From contig OX377202.1 in assembly GCA_947396885.1 (NCBI GenBank), forward strand, positions 10,230,001 to 10,294,000: a DNA stretch of 64,000 nt. The letters run 5' to 3'. Each line of letters opens with the position of its first letter. Position 1 is the first letter of the stretch. The notes beneath the pieces are model-generated. The model ran no database searches, was not told where the DNA came from, and worked only from the letters and a program-made list of their open reading frames with translations. Below are positions 52,548 to 63,527 of this stretch, one piece after another. Made by a program: the position numbers and the translations under genes. Origin of the DNA: Heligmosomoides polygyrus polygyrus. Lineage: Eukaryota > Nematoda > Chromadorea > Rhabditida > Heligmosomidae.

Positions 52548-52759
52548 TAAAATCTAAATGTATGTCACCTACTTTTCTTTTATCACCCATCATCTTATTT
52601 TTCTTGTATTATCATCTTTGATCATACCCTTTTTTCTTTCATCATTCAAGCGCTGCACCCCGCATATTTGTAAATCCCCGCTACCAACTCTGACGTGATC
52701 TTTCCAGGATCATCCCTCAGCGTAATGACGATTCCTCCCACCTCACACCCACCGGTAAT

Positions 52760-52961
52760 GTGGGCGGGTTCGGCGGCATAAATGTGGAGATGGGGAGGCG
52801 CCCGCGCGCGCGTAATACTTCTCGAGACCGATCTCGCATTTCGTTTAAACAATGCGACACGGCAAAAACGGGCCGAGTTTCTCCAGCTGGTAGAAGGGAG
52901 TTCTTTCGCCGTTGGCCGTTTTTCTCCCGGGGCGCGCACACCACCACGGCCAGCCTCCGAG
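52760..52961 (+). promoter_or_regulatory. GC-rich region upstream of a candidate exon
   Basis: CpG-rich sequence with CGCCCGCGCGCGCG and GGGGCGCGC words directly before the ATG at 52962. No core promoter element is recognised; this is a contextual guess. Confidence 0.2.
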
Positions 52962-53126
52962 ATGACGACCGCAGCGGCTCCGCCGACGACGCTCACCCCA
53001 CCGACTGCTACGTCGCCGCCCGCCGGCACCACGCCTATTGTTCCTGGTCTCCGTAATCTTCGCTTTACGGAGGATGATCAGGTTACGGTATTTGGTCTCA
53101 GAAGGAACCTGGTGGTCTTACTGTAG
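52962..53126 (+). CDS. candidate first exon or short ORF, Pro/Thr/Ala-rich
   Basis: ATG at 52962 opens TAAAPPTTLTPPTATSPPAG, then TTPIVPGLRNLRFTEDDQ and a less convincing remainder to a stop at 53124-53126. A possible splice donor, CAG|GTTACG, at 53081/53082 would end a 40-codon first exon at FTEDDQ. The region is GC-rich, unlike the repeats around it. I do not recognise the protein and see no clear downstream exon. Confidence 0.3.
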   Translation: MTTAAAPPTTLTPPTATSPPAGTTPIVPGLRNLRFTEDDQVTVFGLRRNLVVLL

Positions 53127-53129
53127 GCG

Positions 53130-54327
53130 AACGCATCTTTTTTATAGAAAATGGAAGAGCGCTCTTCAGGCTTTTCGATATGGTTCTATTTCACTGTGAG
53201 TTTTCATAAGTTGCTCGTAAACAAGAGCAGAAGGAAATCTGTAGCCAATCCTACGGCATTCGGTTGTTTTTTGTTGTTTCAAAAAATAAGAGCTCAAATG
53301 TGTTATTTTTGACGAATGGCGCTTTTGCTACGCTTGTAAGCTCTCCATAAAACTCTTCTTTCTAGAATATTCAGAGCTTTGATTCCATAGAATTCTAAAC
53401 AGCTCGATGATGAAAGTCTATCAAGGGAGCGCATTTTTCCAACTACTCTTCAAGAACCTACCAATTTTTTGTGTTATCGAAAATTAGGTGGGTTGGCCTC
53501 TCGGCCCGTGTCTGCTTTTCGCAGACGCTCACTGAATGAGAGCCGCTGCGGATTGGGGTTCTGGTTTGAGAATTATTTCGGAAAGAGTCTTATTGGAGTG
53601 AAGACGTGGGACTTGCCGTTGTACTTAACCTCCTTTCCTTTTCAAATTTGGGTGGCTAAATTTTCCTCGGAACAATATCGGCTTTTCTGATGAAACAACA
53701 CAACAGTGCGAGCAGTACCAAATGGTACGAGGTTTTTCGAGAAGTTTTTGTGGCTTTAGTCCGATTTGGCCTTCACTAGTACCTTTATCTTTTTTAGCCA
53801 CCTGTATACGATAACGAACTGCTGTATAGAACATGGAAGAAGGGCGCGGCGATAACCAGGCACCACACATTGTTCCTCGACATAAACTGCTTGCAAAGTC
53901 GAAGGCATTTGCATAGTATGATCATCTTCATAAAATTCAGGGTGTCCTTCAGATTGTTCTGGTTACCATTCTTACATTCTGGGAGGAGGTGGGATGGACC
54001 AAGAATCGACGAGTTCTTATTCGGTGCATTCTTCCAACTGCGACAAATGTGGTACTAGTCGCTAGTGTGGCCTACATGTGAAACGTCGATGTGAAAATTG
54101 AACGGTGATTTTCTTGCAGTCTTGGTGCGACTCCTCTCGAAGGGTAGCAGTATCTGCCAGGTTGCAAGACCTGCTTAGCTTTGCATGTCATTGTTATTAG
54201 ACTTTCAATTATCTGGCAGCACGCAGCCGACCTACGCGCCGGTACAGAGTGAGGCTTCGGCCCTGAAATCAATAACAAACTATCGATAATGTTTACCTGA
54301 GCGCATGAGAAGCAGACGCTTGCATCC
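53130..54327. other. unassigned sequence
   Basis: A short phrase, SKIRWVG at about 53478, recalls the RTE C-terminal block but does not extend. Otherwise no gene or repeat is recognised. Confidence 0.35.
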
Positions 54328-54521
54328 AATGCCAAGCCCTCCAACCCTCTGGGAGTCTGCGAATTGGTACCAGACTTGTCTGGGAAGGATAAAGCACTGG
54401 CTTGTTCATGGGTTGGCCGACACAAGACGTTGTATAGGTCAAATATCATCTCCATGACATCGCGTAGAAGTAGAGTGCGACATGCATCCCAAATGCGGTT
54501 GAGGAAAGCCGTCCTTCACCT
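54328..54521 (+). mobile_element. SINE-1, 5'-truncated
   Basis: From CCAAGCCCTCCAACCCTCTG through GAATTGGTACCAGACTTGTC and TGGGAAGGATAAAGCACTGG to CGTAGAAGTAGAGTGCGACA and the tail. The tRNA-like head is missing. Confidence 0.75.
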
Positions 54522-55039
54522 TTTTATGATTAATGTTTGCCTGCTCAGAAGCTTATTCACTGTCCGACATAATCACGCGACTCCCACCTGAAAACAATAA
54601 TTCTTGTCGAAACTCCTTGACACTGATAAGTATCGATTTATCTACAATTTTTATAATTTTTACTTGCTATGTAACCGCACGGCTCGCTTTTCAAATAGCC
54701 AACTTCCAACAAAGTCTAGTAGTGTCGATCGATATTGTAAGTACCTTGAACGGACGGAAGGATACAGGGAGAAACGGACAGAGGGACACCGGAAAGAATA
54801 GCCTTACTCTTTACAGCAGGATTTAATAATCAGCAGTAAAGCTTGTCTATCGCCCCATATATTCACGTGACTCCAGCTTCGCAAACGAGGTGGCGACAAA
54901 AATCAATAAAATCAATCAATTTAAATGACCGATCGATATTGGTTACCTGTTGTGAAGCGGCTCTGAACGCTAGTATACTCGTTTGATTGGCTGTTCAAAC
55001 AAAAATGTATCATATTAATCGACTTACTTGATCAATCAA

Positions 55040-55400
55040 TCGGGCGTCGATGGTTTTAAAAAATCGAATATTCGTTTGAACTTGAACATCGAAAGGGAGC
55101 CATATTCGATTATTATTCGAAAATTGAATATTTCAAATTTATTCGGAAATCAATTTTTCTTGAATATCGAATAAACTTCAAATTTTTCATCACAGAACCT
55201 GATCCAAACCTATTCGATTGTTCGAATAAACGAAAAATGGAGCTTTTCCGATTTTCCGTCATTCGAAAATATTGATGAGCTAATAAATTCATTCGTTCTT
55301 TCGTCCGAAAATTTTCGGCATCGAATAAATTCCTTCATTCATTGGTTTATAAACTTTTTTACATTGAATTTATTCGTTAATTCATTCGTTCGATAAAATT
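55040..55400. repeat. cryptic simple repeat, ATTCGAATA type
   Basis: A long AT-rich patch of irregular TTCGAATA/ATTCGAAAA/ATTCATTCG words (ATCGAATATTCGTTTGAA, TATTCGATTATTATTCGAAA). Same style as the other cryptic patches but longer. Confidence 0.5.
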
Positions 55401-56535
55401 TCTCAAAAGCACAACTATGGTAGATTTCGGGCGTAATATCTCAATTCCTTTAGTAGGGCTTGGTGAATTGTTCAGTTCTTTGCTGTCATGGAACGCTAGC
55501 ACTTTAGTTTGAAATCTTCTGGAAACTTTGACGACTGCTGTCCGAGCCTCGCCAACTCTTTTCCTTAAATTCGCGTCAGCCTTAGACCTTCCCATAAGGT
55601 TTTTCTACCGCCGATTAGCAGTAAACCACGTTGGCAACTGAAGAGCTTCTCCATCATGAACTAGGAGTCTTTTTCTCCAGAGTCCCACATCATCTTCGAC
55701 CTTGCGGTTAATCTGATCTCCTGCTCTCAAGAAAAGTTCGCATGTGAAAGCTTGCCCTTTCGTGGAAGTTCATCTGAAGACTAAAGATATTTCCGCAGGG
55801 AAATGTGAGCCTTCACAAGGCTCCAGCAAATATTTCACATCTGAGTTTGACTTTTCAAAGTGAGCGATATTCAGCATCTGAACGGTTGCCATTTACTTCG
55901 GTGAAAAAGCGCCTTCAGATTCGCCAAACCCGCACTTTACTTGTAATCCTCCTACGAATCTTCATCTTTTTATTGTTGTGGTTTCCTGAAGAATTTGGTA
56001 GTTTAAAACGTTCTCTAAGGGTTTGCCCATAGTTACAATACACTCCTTGAAATTTTGTGAGCTTTTATAGTATTATAAATTGAGTGGTTTTAAGTTTATT
56101 TCAATGTACAGAAGCTACGACTCTTGATCGTTTTGCGGAATGCGATTGCGCTGTGCACTTGTCCAACATGGATTAATTTTCAGTTGATTGATAGTGAAAA
56201 TCCTGTCTACATAGGGCAACACACTCACTTTCATTAGCGTCTGTCTCGCTTGGTGCGAGATCTGCTCTTCTCGTGTGGTCATGCCAATTCTCCTGCTAAA
56301 ATGCTTCATCGGTATAGACACCAGCTATGTTTAAGTCTAAATGTAATGTGTTTAGCCAACGTTGCTTCAGGCATCATCAGGGCGGCTTCCCAGGGACCTC
56401 AAGGTTTAGTCCAATCTTGGTGTCGTCATTAGCGCGAAGGACGTGGACGTACTAACGCAGTCGAGCTTCGTGCAGCTCGTCGGCTATCGCGGCGACAGAA
56501 CCTCTCTCGTATGATCTCGTTGCGGCCCTAGCGAG
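55401..56535. other. unassigned sequence
   Basis: Only a fragment of the AT-rich core module (CAGTTGATTGATAGTGAAAA, about 56180-56215) is recognised. No gene is called. Confidence 0.35.
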
Positions 56536-56538
56536 TAA

Positions 56539-56656
56539 GGCCCCGTTTATACTTTCGACGCCCAGCGACGCGATTGCATGTATAATGGCCAAATTGATCG
56601 ATAGCGTCGCTCGATCAATGTGGTCACCATACCCGGCGTCGGAGTATAGACGGGCC
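56539..56656. mobile_element. palindromic MITE, family A
   Basis: GGCCCCGTTTATACTTTCGA to GTCGGAGTATAGACGGGCC, flanked by TAA (56536-56538) and TTA (56657-56659). Slightly shorter than other family A copies. Confidence 0.8.
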
Positions 56657-56666
56657 TTAGGCCTAT

Positions 56667-56958
56667 GGCCTATGTCATACCTTCGCTCACTCCGAGCGAA
56701 GGCGACGAACAGAGCGATGAGCGAAGTCTCTTCGCTAGCGTGCAGCTAGCGAATAGGTGCGCAGTTAATAGCGTTGTGTGCAGCTGCGTCGTAGCATCGC
56801 TCGAAAGTATGACACCCCGCTAGCGAGGCTTCGCTAGCGGTGGATCGGACAACTGCTACAGGCGTCTGCCCCTCCACAACGTCTGATACCGTCCCTTCCC
56901 CAATTGTGTTAGTTGTCCATCCCCTTCGCTAGCGAAGAGCGATGGTATGACATAGGCC
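56667..56958. mobile_element. fold-back MITE inserted in the larger element
   Basis: Ends GGCCTATGTCATACCTTCGC and GCGATGGTATGACATAGGCC, with TAT on both sides (56664-56666, 56959-56961). The interior is rich in GCTAGCGAAG/CTTCGCTAGC words. The flanking TAT would be a 3-bp duplication inside the host element. Confidence 0.7.
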
Positions 56959-57295
56959 TATGGTATACTCCCGCGTCGCTCCAGCGACGGGCGCAGGGCA
57001 ACTGTCAACGGCGCGCCTTCGCTGCAGTGGCGGACGGCAGTGCACTGCGACGAGCGACGGGCTGCGATGGTCGCGGGGGGGGGGGGGGGAGGGGGGGAGG
57101 GAGCGCTTGTTGTGCCCTACTCTATGCACTTCCGCTTACTTATTTTGACACTTCCTTGGTTCGTGACCATACCACAGCAATTTTAACACTCGTCTGGTGA
57201 TGTTGGGTGTTCATGTGATGTCTCTGTTGTTCTCCTCGTATGGGTTTTCATTGTGGCTAGACTCATTTTGGGTTTTTTCGACGGCTTGAACGGCT

Positions 57296-57680
57296 AGTTT
57301 TTTGAGGAGATATTTTCTAGACCGTTTCTCCCACTTTTGTGCCGATCCTCGCATTTTTTTCGCTTCCGAACTTCCTCGCCGGCACAGAAATATAGATTCA
57401 TATAGATAGAAATATAGATATTTAGAAATATAGATAGAAATATAGATTCGGACAAGTCACAGTGAGGTTTTATTGACATGTTCGGCGCAGAAATGTGCCA
57501 ATTGAACAATTAGTTTTTTGAGGAGATATTTTCTAGGCCGTTTTTTCTCACCTTTGTGCTGATCCTCGCATTTTTCGCCTTTGAACTTCCTCGCCGGCAC
57601 CGAAATCTACATTTCTGTGCCGGACAAGTCACAGGGAGGTTCTAGTGACAGGTCCGGCACAGAAATGTGCCAATTGAAGG
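57296..57680 (+). repeat. internal duplication, ~212-bp period
   Basis: GTTTTTTGAGGAGATATTTT starts at about 57297 and again at about 57509. Both units contain CCGATCCTCGCATTTTTT-like, CGAACTTCCTCGCCGGCAC and GACAAGTCACAG segments. The first unit has an added ATAGATAGAAATATAGAT microsatellite. Confidence 0.75.
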
Positions 57681-58209
57681 CCGATTTTTTCGAAGTCATG
57701 TTTTTCTAGTGGAAACCCCTAGCGAAACACCACTTTGCGAAAATTGAGCCTCAACTGGGACGATTCCATGCTGGACACGTCACGAAAATCCTCTCGTGTC
57801 CTGTCAAGCACAGAAACATTTGCTTCCATGCCTATGGGTGGAAAGGGAAAGGAAAGAAATGCATGAGTTGGCACAGGCATGACGGAAACCCCCCCCCCCC
57901 CCTAGCAAAACATGATATCGACGAAATACTCTTGAAAACAATAATCCTACAACGGTACGAGGATCAGAAGGCGATAAAACGGGAATAAAACGCGAAATCA
58001 TGAACGAATCGGTCGAGAAACAAGGAATCCAGGAAAAAATGCACTGAATCAGCTGATCCGCTAAAATTCTGCAAAAGTCTCCGTCTGCAGAACTACATGA
58101 ACTATGTCAGCCTTAGCGATGGCGACGGCTCGCGACGCGCATAGCGAGCCGTCGCATCGCTGTGCACTCCCGCGTCGCTGCAGCGGACGGGAGTATACCA
58201 TAGGCCTAA

Positions 58210-58524
58210 GACCGGGGCATACCTCCATCGCCGCTATGCCATCGCGGCGCTCTGTTCATGCCCATTCCGCCGCACGCGGTCGAATAGTCAAAGGAAACTT
58301 CGCCGCGGCCGCCGCAACAGGGGCGGTCGGCATGCGCGATGGCTCCCCGCGCCCATCGCGGGCATAGCATACTTTTTCGCGCCGCGCGCGGTGTTTTAGC
58401 GTTGGTCCTGGACGAGTCGCCGTCGCGCTCCCTTGCAGAGCGACGGGCGATGTGACGAACACTGAGAAGTTCAAATTCTTTCGCGTCGCTCTGCAGGACT
58501 AATCGCCGCGATTCCATCGAGGCC
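58210..58524. mobile_element. MITE, family C, shortened right end
   Basis: Starts right after TAA (58207-58209). The body matches 1596-1931, with GCGCGCGGTGTTTTAGCGTT. About 20 bp before the right end are missing (CCATCGAGGCC). Confidence 0.75.
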
Positions 58525-59375
58525 TTTTAGATACATTCTAAAAACCCAAAAAATTAATCAGAAAGAGGAATCTCTTGCGATCACCAGCGAACTTTCCCCG
58601 TTTTGTAGGACTCTTGGGCTGAAATAGGTCTGTACCACGGTCTGATCTGGGTCAGTGCAAGGGCAGTCACTGTCCTATGTAAACACAACCTCAAAAATAC
58701 GGCTAGGCACGACCTGAAATGCCGATTGCCTAGCTTGTGGTCTCCTTAACCATCCACTTATGTGGATCCACCTAAAGTCTTTGGTTTTTGCAGTTGATCT
58801 CTCTTGTTTGCTGAGTAGTACTTTGTCGACTCTTCTGTAAGACTTGGTCGAGGGATTTGGTCGTTTAGCTTTGTGAAGGTTCTGTCTCATTAGGCCCTTC
58901 AACAAGGCGATTTTGCCGAAACGTCGATTAATAAAAGGCTTTGCCAATCTCTGTTGGCTAATCAACCTCAACAGGCAACAAAATCCGATGCCGAGACTCA
59001 GAGTCGGACCTGGAGACTGCGTCTACTGCTCACCTGCTTTTCTACCAAGGATTAACAAGAAACGAATTGAAGCGGTTCTACTAGTTTTCTGTGAAGGATG
59101 ACCTCTGGCGTTAGGCGCAGAGTACTCATGCCCTCCCAGTGCCTACATTATGTGCAATGCTGGTACCCAAAATTCCTTGATAACCTATTTCTAAATATAC
59201 AAGAAAAAATCACTGATACTATCGTAAAATCGAATTCGAGTAGCGAGAATGAACCTTCCAAGGAGAGTAATTAGAGCGTGTTTGGTATTTATTAAAAATT
59301 TTAGTATATATACTGTGTCATTTTAAAAAATAAGATAACGTTGGAGGTAATCGCTAGGAAATAGCTCCAACTTTA
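58525..59375. other. unassigned, with Penelope-like 3' motif
   Basis: AACAAGGCGATTTTGCCGAA then ACGTCGATTAATAAAAGG at about 58901-58940 shows the hairpin, GAAACGT and AATAAA arrangement of the Penelope-like ends. No GIY-YIG coding is recognised beside it. Confidence 0.45.
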
Positions 59376-59471
59376 GGCCTATGTTATTGATTCGATAGCG
59401 CGACGCGACGAATCGATATGGGAGCTTGTCATTAGGCTTCACTCGAAATGAGCGATGGTATAATATAGGCC
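59376..59471. mobile_element. short MITE flanked by TTA
   Basis: GGCCTATGTTATTGATTCG to GCGATGGTATAATATAGGCC, with TTA at 59373-59375 and 59472-59474. A reduced relative of 56667-56958. Confidence 0.7.
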
Positions 59472-59474
59472 TTA

Positions 59475-60439
59475 GCGATTTGTTTCATGAGCAGCATTGA
59501 ACAACCAACATTGAAGCTCCATCCCATAATGTGAACTCCGTATGCTGATGTTTCTCAGTTTTATACGGAAACGCAATCCGAGATCGATGAGTTGTTCACC
59601 ACTCCCAATGCGCAATCTCGGAACATAGAGTTCACTCTTAAAAATCCGTTCAAGGTCTGGTTACCCTTCCTGAACACTCTCGTGAGGGTATCAAACTGAG
59701 TTTTCAATGTGAAATGGTATTGTGAAGGCAGTTGCGAAAACATCATACTCTACAGGAGAAGTAATTTCTCCACAATGTTCAAACCAGATTATTGATTGTG
59801 CATTGATTTCTTCGAAACTTTGAAAAGCCGTTCCAACCAGCTTTTTGGTTTCTGGTCTTTTTTGCCGAACTGCTCTTAAGGTTTAGATTCGCACCTTACG
59901 AAATTATTATGATATGTTTTATCTTTTATTGTGACGCATTCCGTCTTCTAGAATTTTAGCTAATCCTACTGGCGAGTTCTTACCTAGCCTTCTTATAGTT
60001 TTGTTCACTGATCCTACCGTAGTTTCGCAGACCTTTTTTCGACTGCGTTATGCTAAAGTGAATAGCTTCGACATTTTCGGAAAGATGCTCGAATACTAGT
60101 GATGCAATACAGTGTGCAGGCCATTTTTCACCCTATGAAAAAACATCCGATCAGGAGAAATGTCAGATTAACAGACAATAATGTAGTTCAGTGGAGATGT
60201 CTCACACCCACTGTGTCTTTGAAAGTATCCGCAATGATTTGGTAAGAAACTGCGCTTACAAATCTTTGCAGCTTTGGCACATTCTCCCGTGAAATGTTAT
60301 ATTTAATTTCTCTATGTTTCTCTTCGAAGTCACAGATTTGTAGTGTAGTGGGTCCCGACACTCGCAGTTTCCACATGTTGATCGCACTTGTTTCAATGCG
60401 TCGACGCGCGATATCGGCAAGTATAAACAATTGCTTTGC
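59475..60439. other. unassigned sequence
   Basis: No gene or repeat is recognised; short AT-rich open frames only. Confidence 0.35.
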
Positions 60440-60745
60440 TAGAAAGGGTTCAGAATAGCTTCACAAGAAAGCTCATGGTCATGGCGCTAGGGTTCTTATA
60501 TGATCAAATTCCTTAGAGTATTGAGAGAAATCTCAATTTTGGATTGCCCACTGTCTGTTAGAAGGAAGCGTAACGACCTCCTCCTTTTTCACAAAATCGT
60601 TCATCGAGAAATTGGCATCGGACTCACAGATCGGTGTCTGTGAGAGCAACAACCCTTTCGAGGCGGTCCAATTGAATATGATGCTGGTACTGCTCGACTA
60701 AATCGCAGACGTTTCTTTTTTTACTCACAAGACACTTTCTTTGTT
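60440..60745 (+). pseudogene. CR1-like LINE C-terminal fragment
   Basis: The plus strand reads ERVQNSFTRKLMVMALGFLY then DQIP, RNLNFGLPTVCRKRNDLLLF, HKIVHREIGIGLTDRCL. This is the C-terminal region downstream of the reverse transcriptase, equivalent to 49606-49900. Stops interrupt it. Confidence 0.8.
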
Positions 60746-61301
60746 TGAGAAGCTTCGCAACAAGCACGATTTATCACGGAGCTACAATGCCTTTAAGGAA
60801 TTCCTTCAATTACATCTCAAGCTATAATACCGTCGCAGCCTTAAATACCGCTCAGCCAAGCCCCAGAGTGAAGGTCGGGGTTGCTGGTGGTATCGCACAG
60901 GGCCGGGCCTTGCTGGGAAAAGAGGTGCTATATTCGCAAGAGTGGGAGGTTTCGGAAGTGGTAGAGCAGAACATTAGGTTCATTTAGCAGTTTTCTCCTA
61001 CAGTTTGGTCTGAATTTTTTAATAGATAGTTTATGGTCGTTTCTTTCAATTGTGTACTTACAATAGTTGGTTGTCCATACGATATTTATCGTGTAGTAAA
61101 TATAACATATATAAATCCTTTTCATTGTAAGTCAGACTTCGTCTTCTCGGTCTCTGACCAAGCAAGGGTTTTAGGCGTACTTGTTTCAAGGGTAAAAAGA
61201 ACACCACTGGGAAAGTCTGCACTCTTCGGATAGTGCAAAATTGTGAAAACATCGCTTGAATTTTTATAAAATTCTCAATTCTTGAGGAAAATAGTGATTA
61301 A
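60746..61301. other. unassigned sequence
   Basis: No gene or repeat is recognised. Confidence 0.35.
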
Positions 61302-61400
61302 CGTCATCTCTTTAAGCCTCAAGCGGCTGGTATCGAGATTGTAAGCTGCTACAACGATGTCTTGTTGATCAAAACTCTAGCGCCAGGTGAGACTCGAACC
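61302..61400 (-). mobile_element. SINE-2 partial
   Basis: TCTTTAAGCCTCAAGCGGCT, GGTATCGAGATTGTAAGCTG, then TAGCGCCAGGTGAGACTCGA (T-arm side of the tRNA-like head). The rest of the head is missing. Confidence 0.7.
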
Positions 61401-61469
61401 CAAAAATAGTGGTTTAAAACTTGTTCTAAAGATCAGCAAGGCGGCCTTTTTGTGCCATCCCCTTGTCCA

Positions 61470-61690
61470 AGACGTCGCAATTTTTATTCGATTGATAGCA
61501 GGATTTCAGTTTGCACTGAGTTTGACACCTGTTAAAAATAACTGAAGAACACAATATCCTCATTTGATGGTTTATGTAAGTGGCATTTACACTATCAATC
61601 AAATAAAAGTTAGGTGAATGCTCGTTCAAATTGTCTCCTCGACATCCGATAGAAGTAGAATGCGCGGCGCATCCTAAATAGGATTAATTA
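61470..61690. mobile_element. AT-rich core module followed by SINE-1 3' end
   Basis: CAATTTTTATTCGATTGATA to ACTATCAATCAAATAAAAGT (about 61477-61610) is the fold-back core module. GTCTCCTCGACATCCGATAG and AAGTAGAATGCGCGGCGCAT (about 61633-61675) are SINE-1 3' body on the plus strand. Confidence 0.6.
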
Positions 61691-62195
61691 ACATGAATTC
61701 TTTGCATCATTATTTTAAATTGTTGCTAAAAACACTCAGTTGCAAGTTAAAAAACTTTTCTAAACAGAAAATATATTTGAAGAATACACTACAAGTTATT
61801 ATAGTTTTTAGAAAAAATCATGTTTTGAAGGAACATAATATACTTTTTTGTGAATGTTCTACTAAATCGCTATGAGAGAACAGCACTTTCCACTCTATGT
61901 AACTCAGAGCAGAAGTCGCCTTTAGTACTCTTTAAAAACCCAACTTTTGCTGAAATCTTCTTTGCTCAACTGATTTTCAATCACTCTTTGGTTCAAAAAA
62001 TGTTCTATGCTCTGTATTCCATCGTACTTCTGGTTACTGATAGTATAGGATCGGCACTATGGATCAGAACCAAGCAGGTCTTGGCTCGTTCATTTCAGCT
62101 TGGCCCATCCCTCCAGTACTAAAAGGGGCATAACCAGAATCATGTTCTGAACAGCCAACATTGCCTCGTCCAATAGTGAACAAAAATCGTTTTCT
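61691..62195. other. unassigned sequence
   Basis: AT-rich sequence without a recognised gene. The end runs into the Penelope-like element. Confidence 0.3.
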
Positions 62196-62199
62196 CGGG

Positions 62200-63105
62200 G
62201 AGTGGCACTTAGTATTGCAGAAGTAAACGGGTACCCAACTCAACGTTGGCATAAGGGACGAGTACCCTTTTGCATGCCCTTCATTTCGGACGACATGAGC
62301 GCGGAGATACGCAGATGTCTCCGTTTGGCTGACCTTCAGGATGCGGTGAGGATGTTGTTCCTGTGTTCCTCGCAGGTCCCTCGAGGGACAACTGGTTCAG
62401 AATCGGTTCTATGACAGGATGTGCCCCACCCCGTCCTGCGTAGTGTGCCCTAATGAGAAAGAGGGGATTGCATGACAGCTGGTGTGGTTTATCGCATGTC
62501 ATGCAATAGGTGTGGGAATGAATCCATAGGGGAAACGGGCAGAGCCCTATCTGTCAAGGTCAGGAAGCACCTGGACGGCCTTAAGAAAGGCAACGTCCCA
62601 ACTCCTTGGGGAGAACACAGAGCTCAATGCCACGGAGGTGCGATGCTGCAGGTGTCAGTGTCGATCTTAGCGCGAGAGAGCGATATATCGGCACGCACTT
62701 AAAGCGCTCTGGATCACGGCTAGGAGTCCCCAGGTCAATCGGAAGGAGGAGTGTCTAGCGATAACCCAAGTACTGGCACCCTTCGTAGAGCTCTGTAGGT
62801 TCTGACCTATTTGATCAGAACCTACAGAGGGTCTGAGGGCTGAGGCTCATTCACCCACGTTACGTCCAGCTTAGGGTGATCGGTGGTCCACTCCGGCATA
62901 CCACCTTAAAGGTTAGTCGTCTCTTGCAAACTCCTATCCCTGATCTTGTCTCTAGTATCCTCAAGAAAAGTACCCTGTAAGATGAAATGGTGTTTGGGGG
63001 TGTAATGTCGTAGATGATTTCGACTTTTCCAGGCTCTGAAACAGGCGAAGACGCTGAAACGTTGGCCTCAATAAAGCCGATATCAATCTTGGTCAACAGC
63101 TTAAG
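62200..63105 (+). pseudogene. Penelope-like element 3' end with GIY-YIG domain
   Basis: Coding blocks on the plus strand: VPFCMPFISDDMSAEIRRCL, then RNRFYDRMCPTPSCVVCPNE (Cys-containing linker), then GVVYRMSCNRCGNESIGETG followed by RALSVKVRKHLDGLKKGNVP and TPWGEHRAQCHGG. The last is the GIY-YIG endonuclease of Penelope-like retroelements, with GVVY and SIGETGR in place of GIY and YIG. Further on, ALWITARSPQVNRKEECLAI follows in another frame. The reverse transcriptase upstream is missing and frames break at about 62410, 62470 and 62700. The 3' region carries CAGGCGAAGACGCTGAAACG and CAATAAAGCC at about 63043-63080. Confidence 0.85.
62791..62829. repeat. perfect 15-bp hairpin near the Penelope-like ORF end
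   Basis: CTCTGTAGGTTCTGA and TCAGAACCTACAGAG are perfect complements separated by 9 nt. It lies at the end of the GIY-YIG coding region. It could be a small inverted duplication or an RNA structure of the element. Confidence 0.65.
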
Positions 63106-63183
63106 AAAATCATAATAGTCTTGAAGGGCTTTTCATGCTTCCTCTTCGTTTTTTTATTCAGCACAGAACTCAAATCGTTCAAC

Positions 63184-63372
63184 AAAGCTTTACAATGTTT
63201 GAAGGCTCACCATTGTTAGTCATCACAGTGGTCCACCTAGTGGGTAGGTCAGCGATTCCCTTTTCCCAGAAGTGGGAAGACCAGGGCCACATTCATTAAC
63301 CTCTTACCGGCCGCTAACGGTGAAAAGTACTAGCCACCGCTCCACTTAAGCCTTCAAACATTGTAAAGCTTT
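63184..63372. repeat. fold-back repeat
   Basis: AAAGCTTTACAATGTTTGAA with GGCT (about 63185-63208) is complemented by AGCCTTCAAACATTGTAAAG at about 63349-63368. It contains GCTAACGGTGAAAAGTACTA, shared with 48295-48415. Confidence 0.6.
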
Positions 63373-63393
63373 TCCTAACCAAGAAACCCTTTA

Positions 63394-63524
63394 GCCCTAG
63401 TTTACACTTGCACCGCCACGCGGCGCGGCACGACGACAGCATAGGTATCGATTTTTCGCACCGCCTGGTCAATATCTACTCCGACAATGGTGCCGCGCCG
63501 CACAGCGGCGGTATAAACTAGGGC
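63394..63524. mobile_element. palindromic MITE, family B
   Basis: GCCCTAGTTTACACTTGCAC to GGCGGTATAAACTAGGGC, flanked by TTA at 63391-63393 and 63525-63527. Second copy of the family at 423-561. Confidence 0.85.
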
Positions 63525-63527
63525 TTA

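Larger units (their letters stand above)
56660..58206. mobile_element. 1.25-kb fold-back element, split by a smaller one
   Basis: Its ends are GGCCTATGG (56660-56668, continuing after the inserted element as CCTATGGTATACTCCCGCGT) and ACGGGAGTATACCATAGGCC (to 58206). Flanks are TTA (56657-56659) and TAA (58207-58209), as in the small MITEs. After removing the 295-bp insertion and its duplicate it is about 1.25 kb, much longer than the MITEs, with internal duplicated sequence, a 15-G run (57075-57089) and a 14-C run (57889-57902). No transposase is recognised. Confidence 0.7.

Noticed and set aside
53469..53530. RTE LINE fragment
   Set aside because: Only SKIRWVG matches the RTE block; the similarity does not extend to either side.
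57296..57680. CRISPR-like or regularly spaced array
   Set aside because: Only two units with a 212-bp period and no short repeats with unique spacers; it is an internal duplication of a fold-back element.
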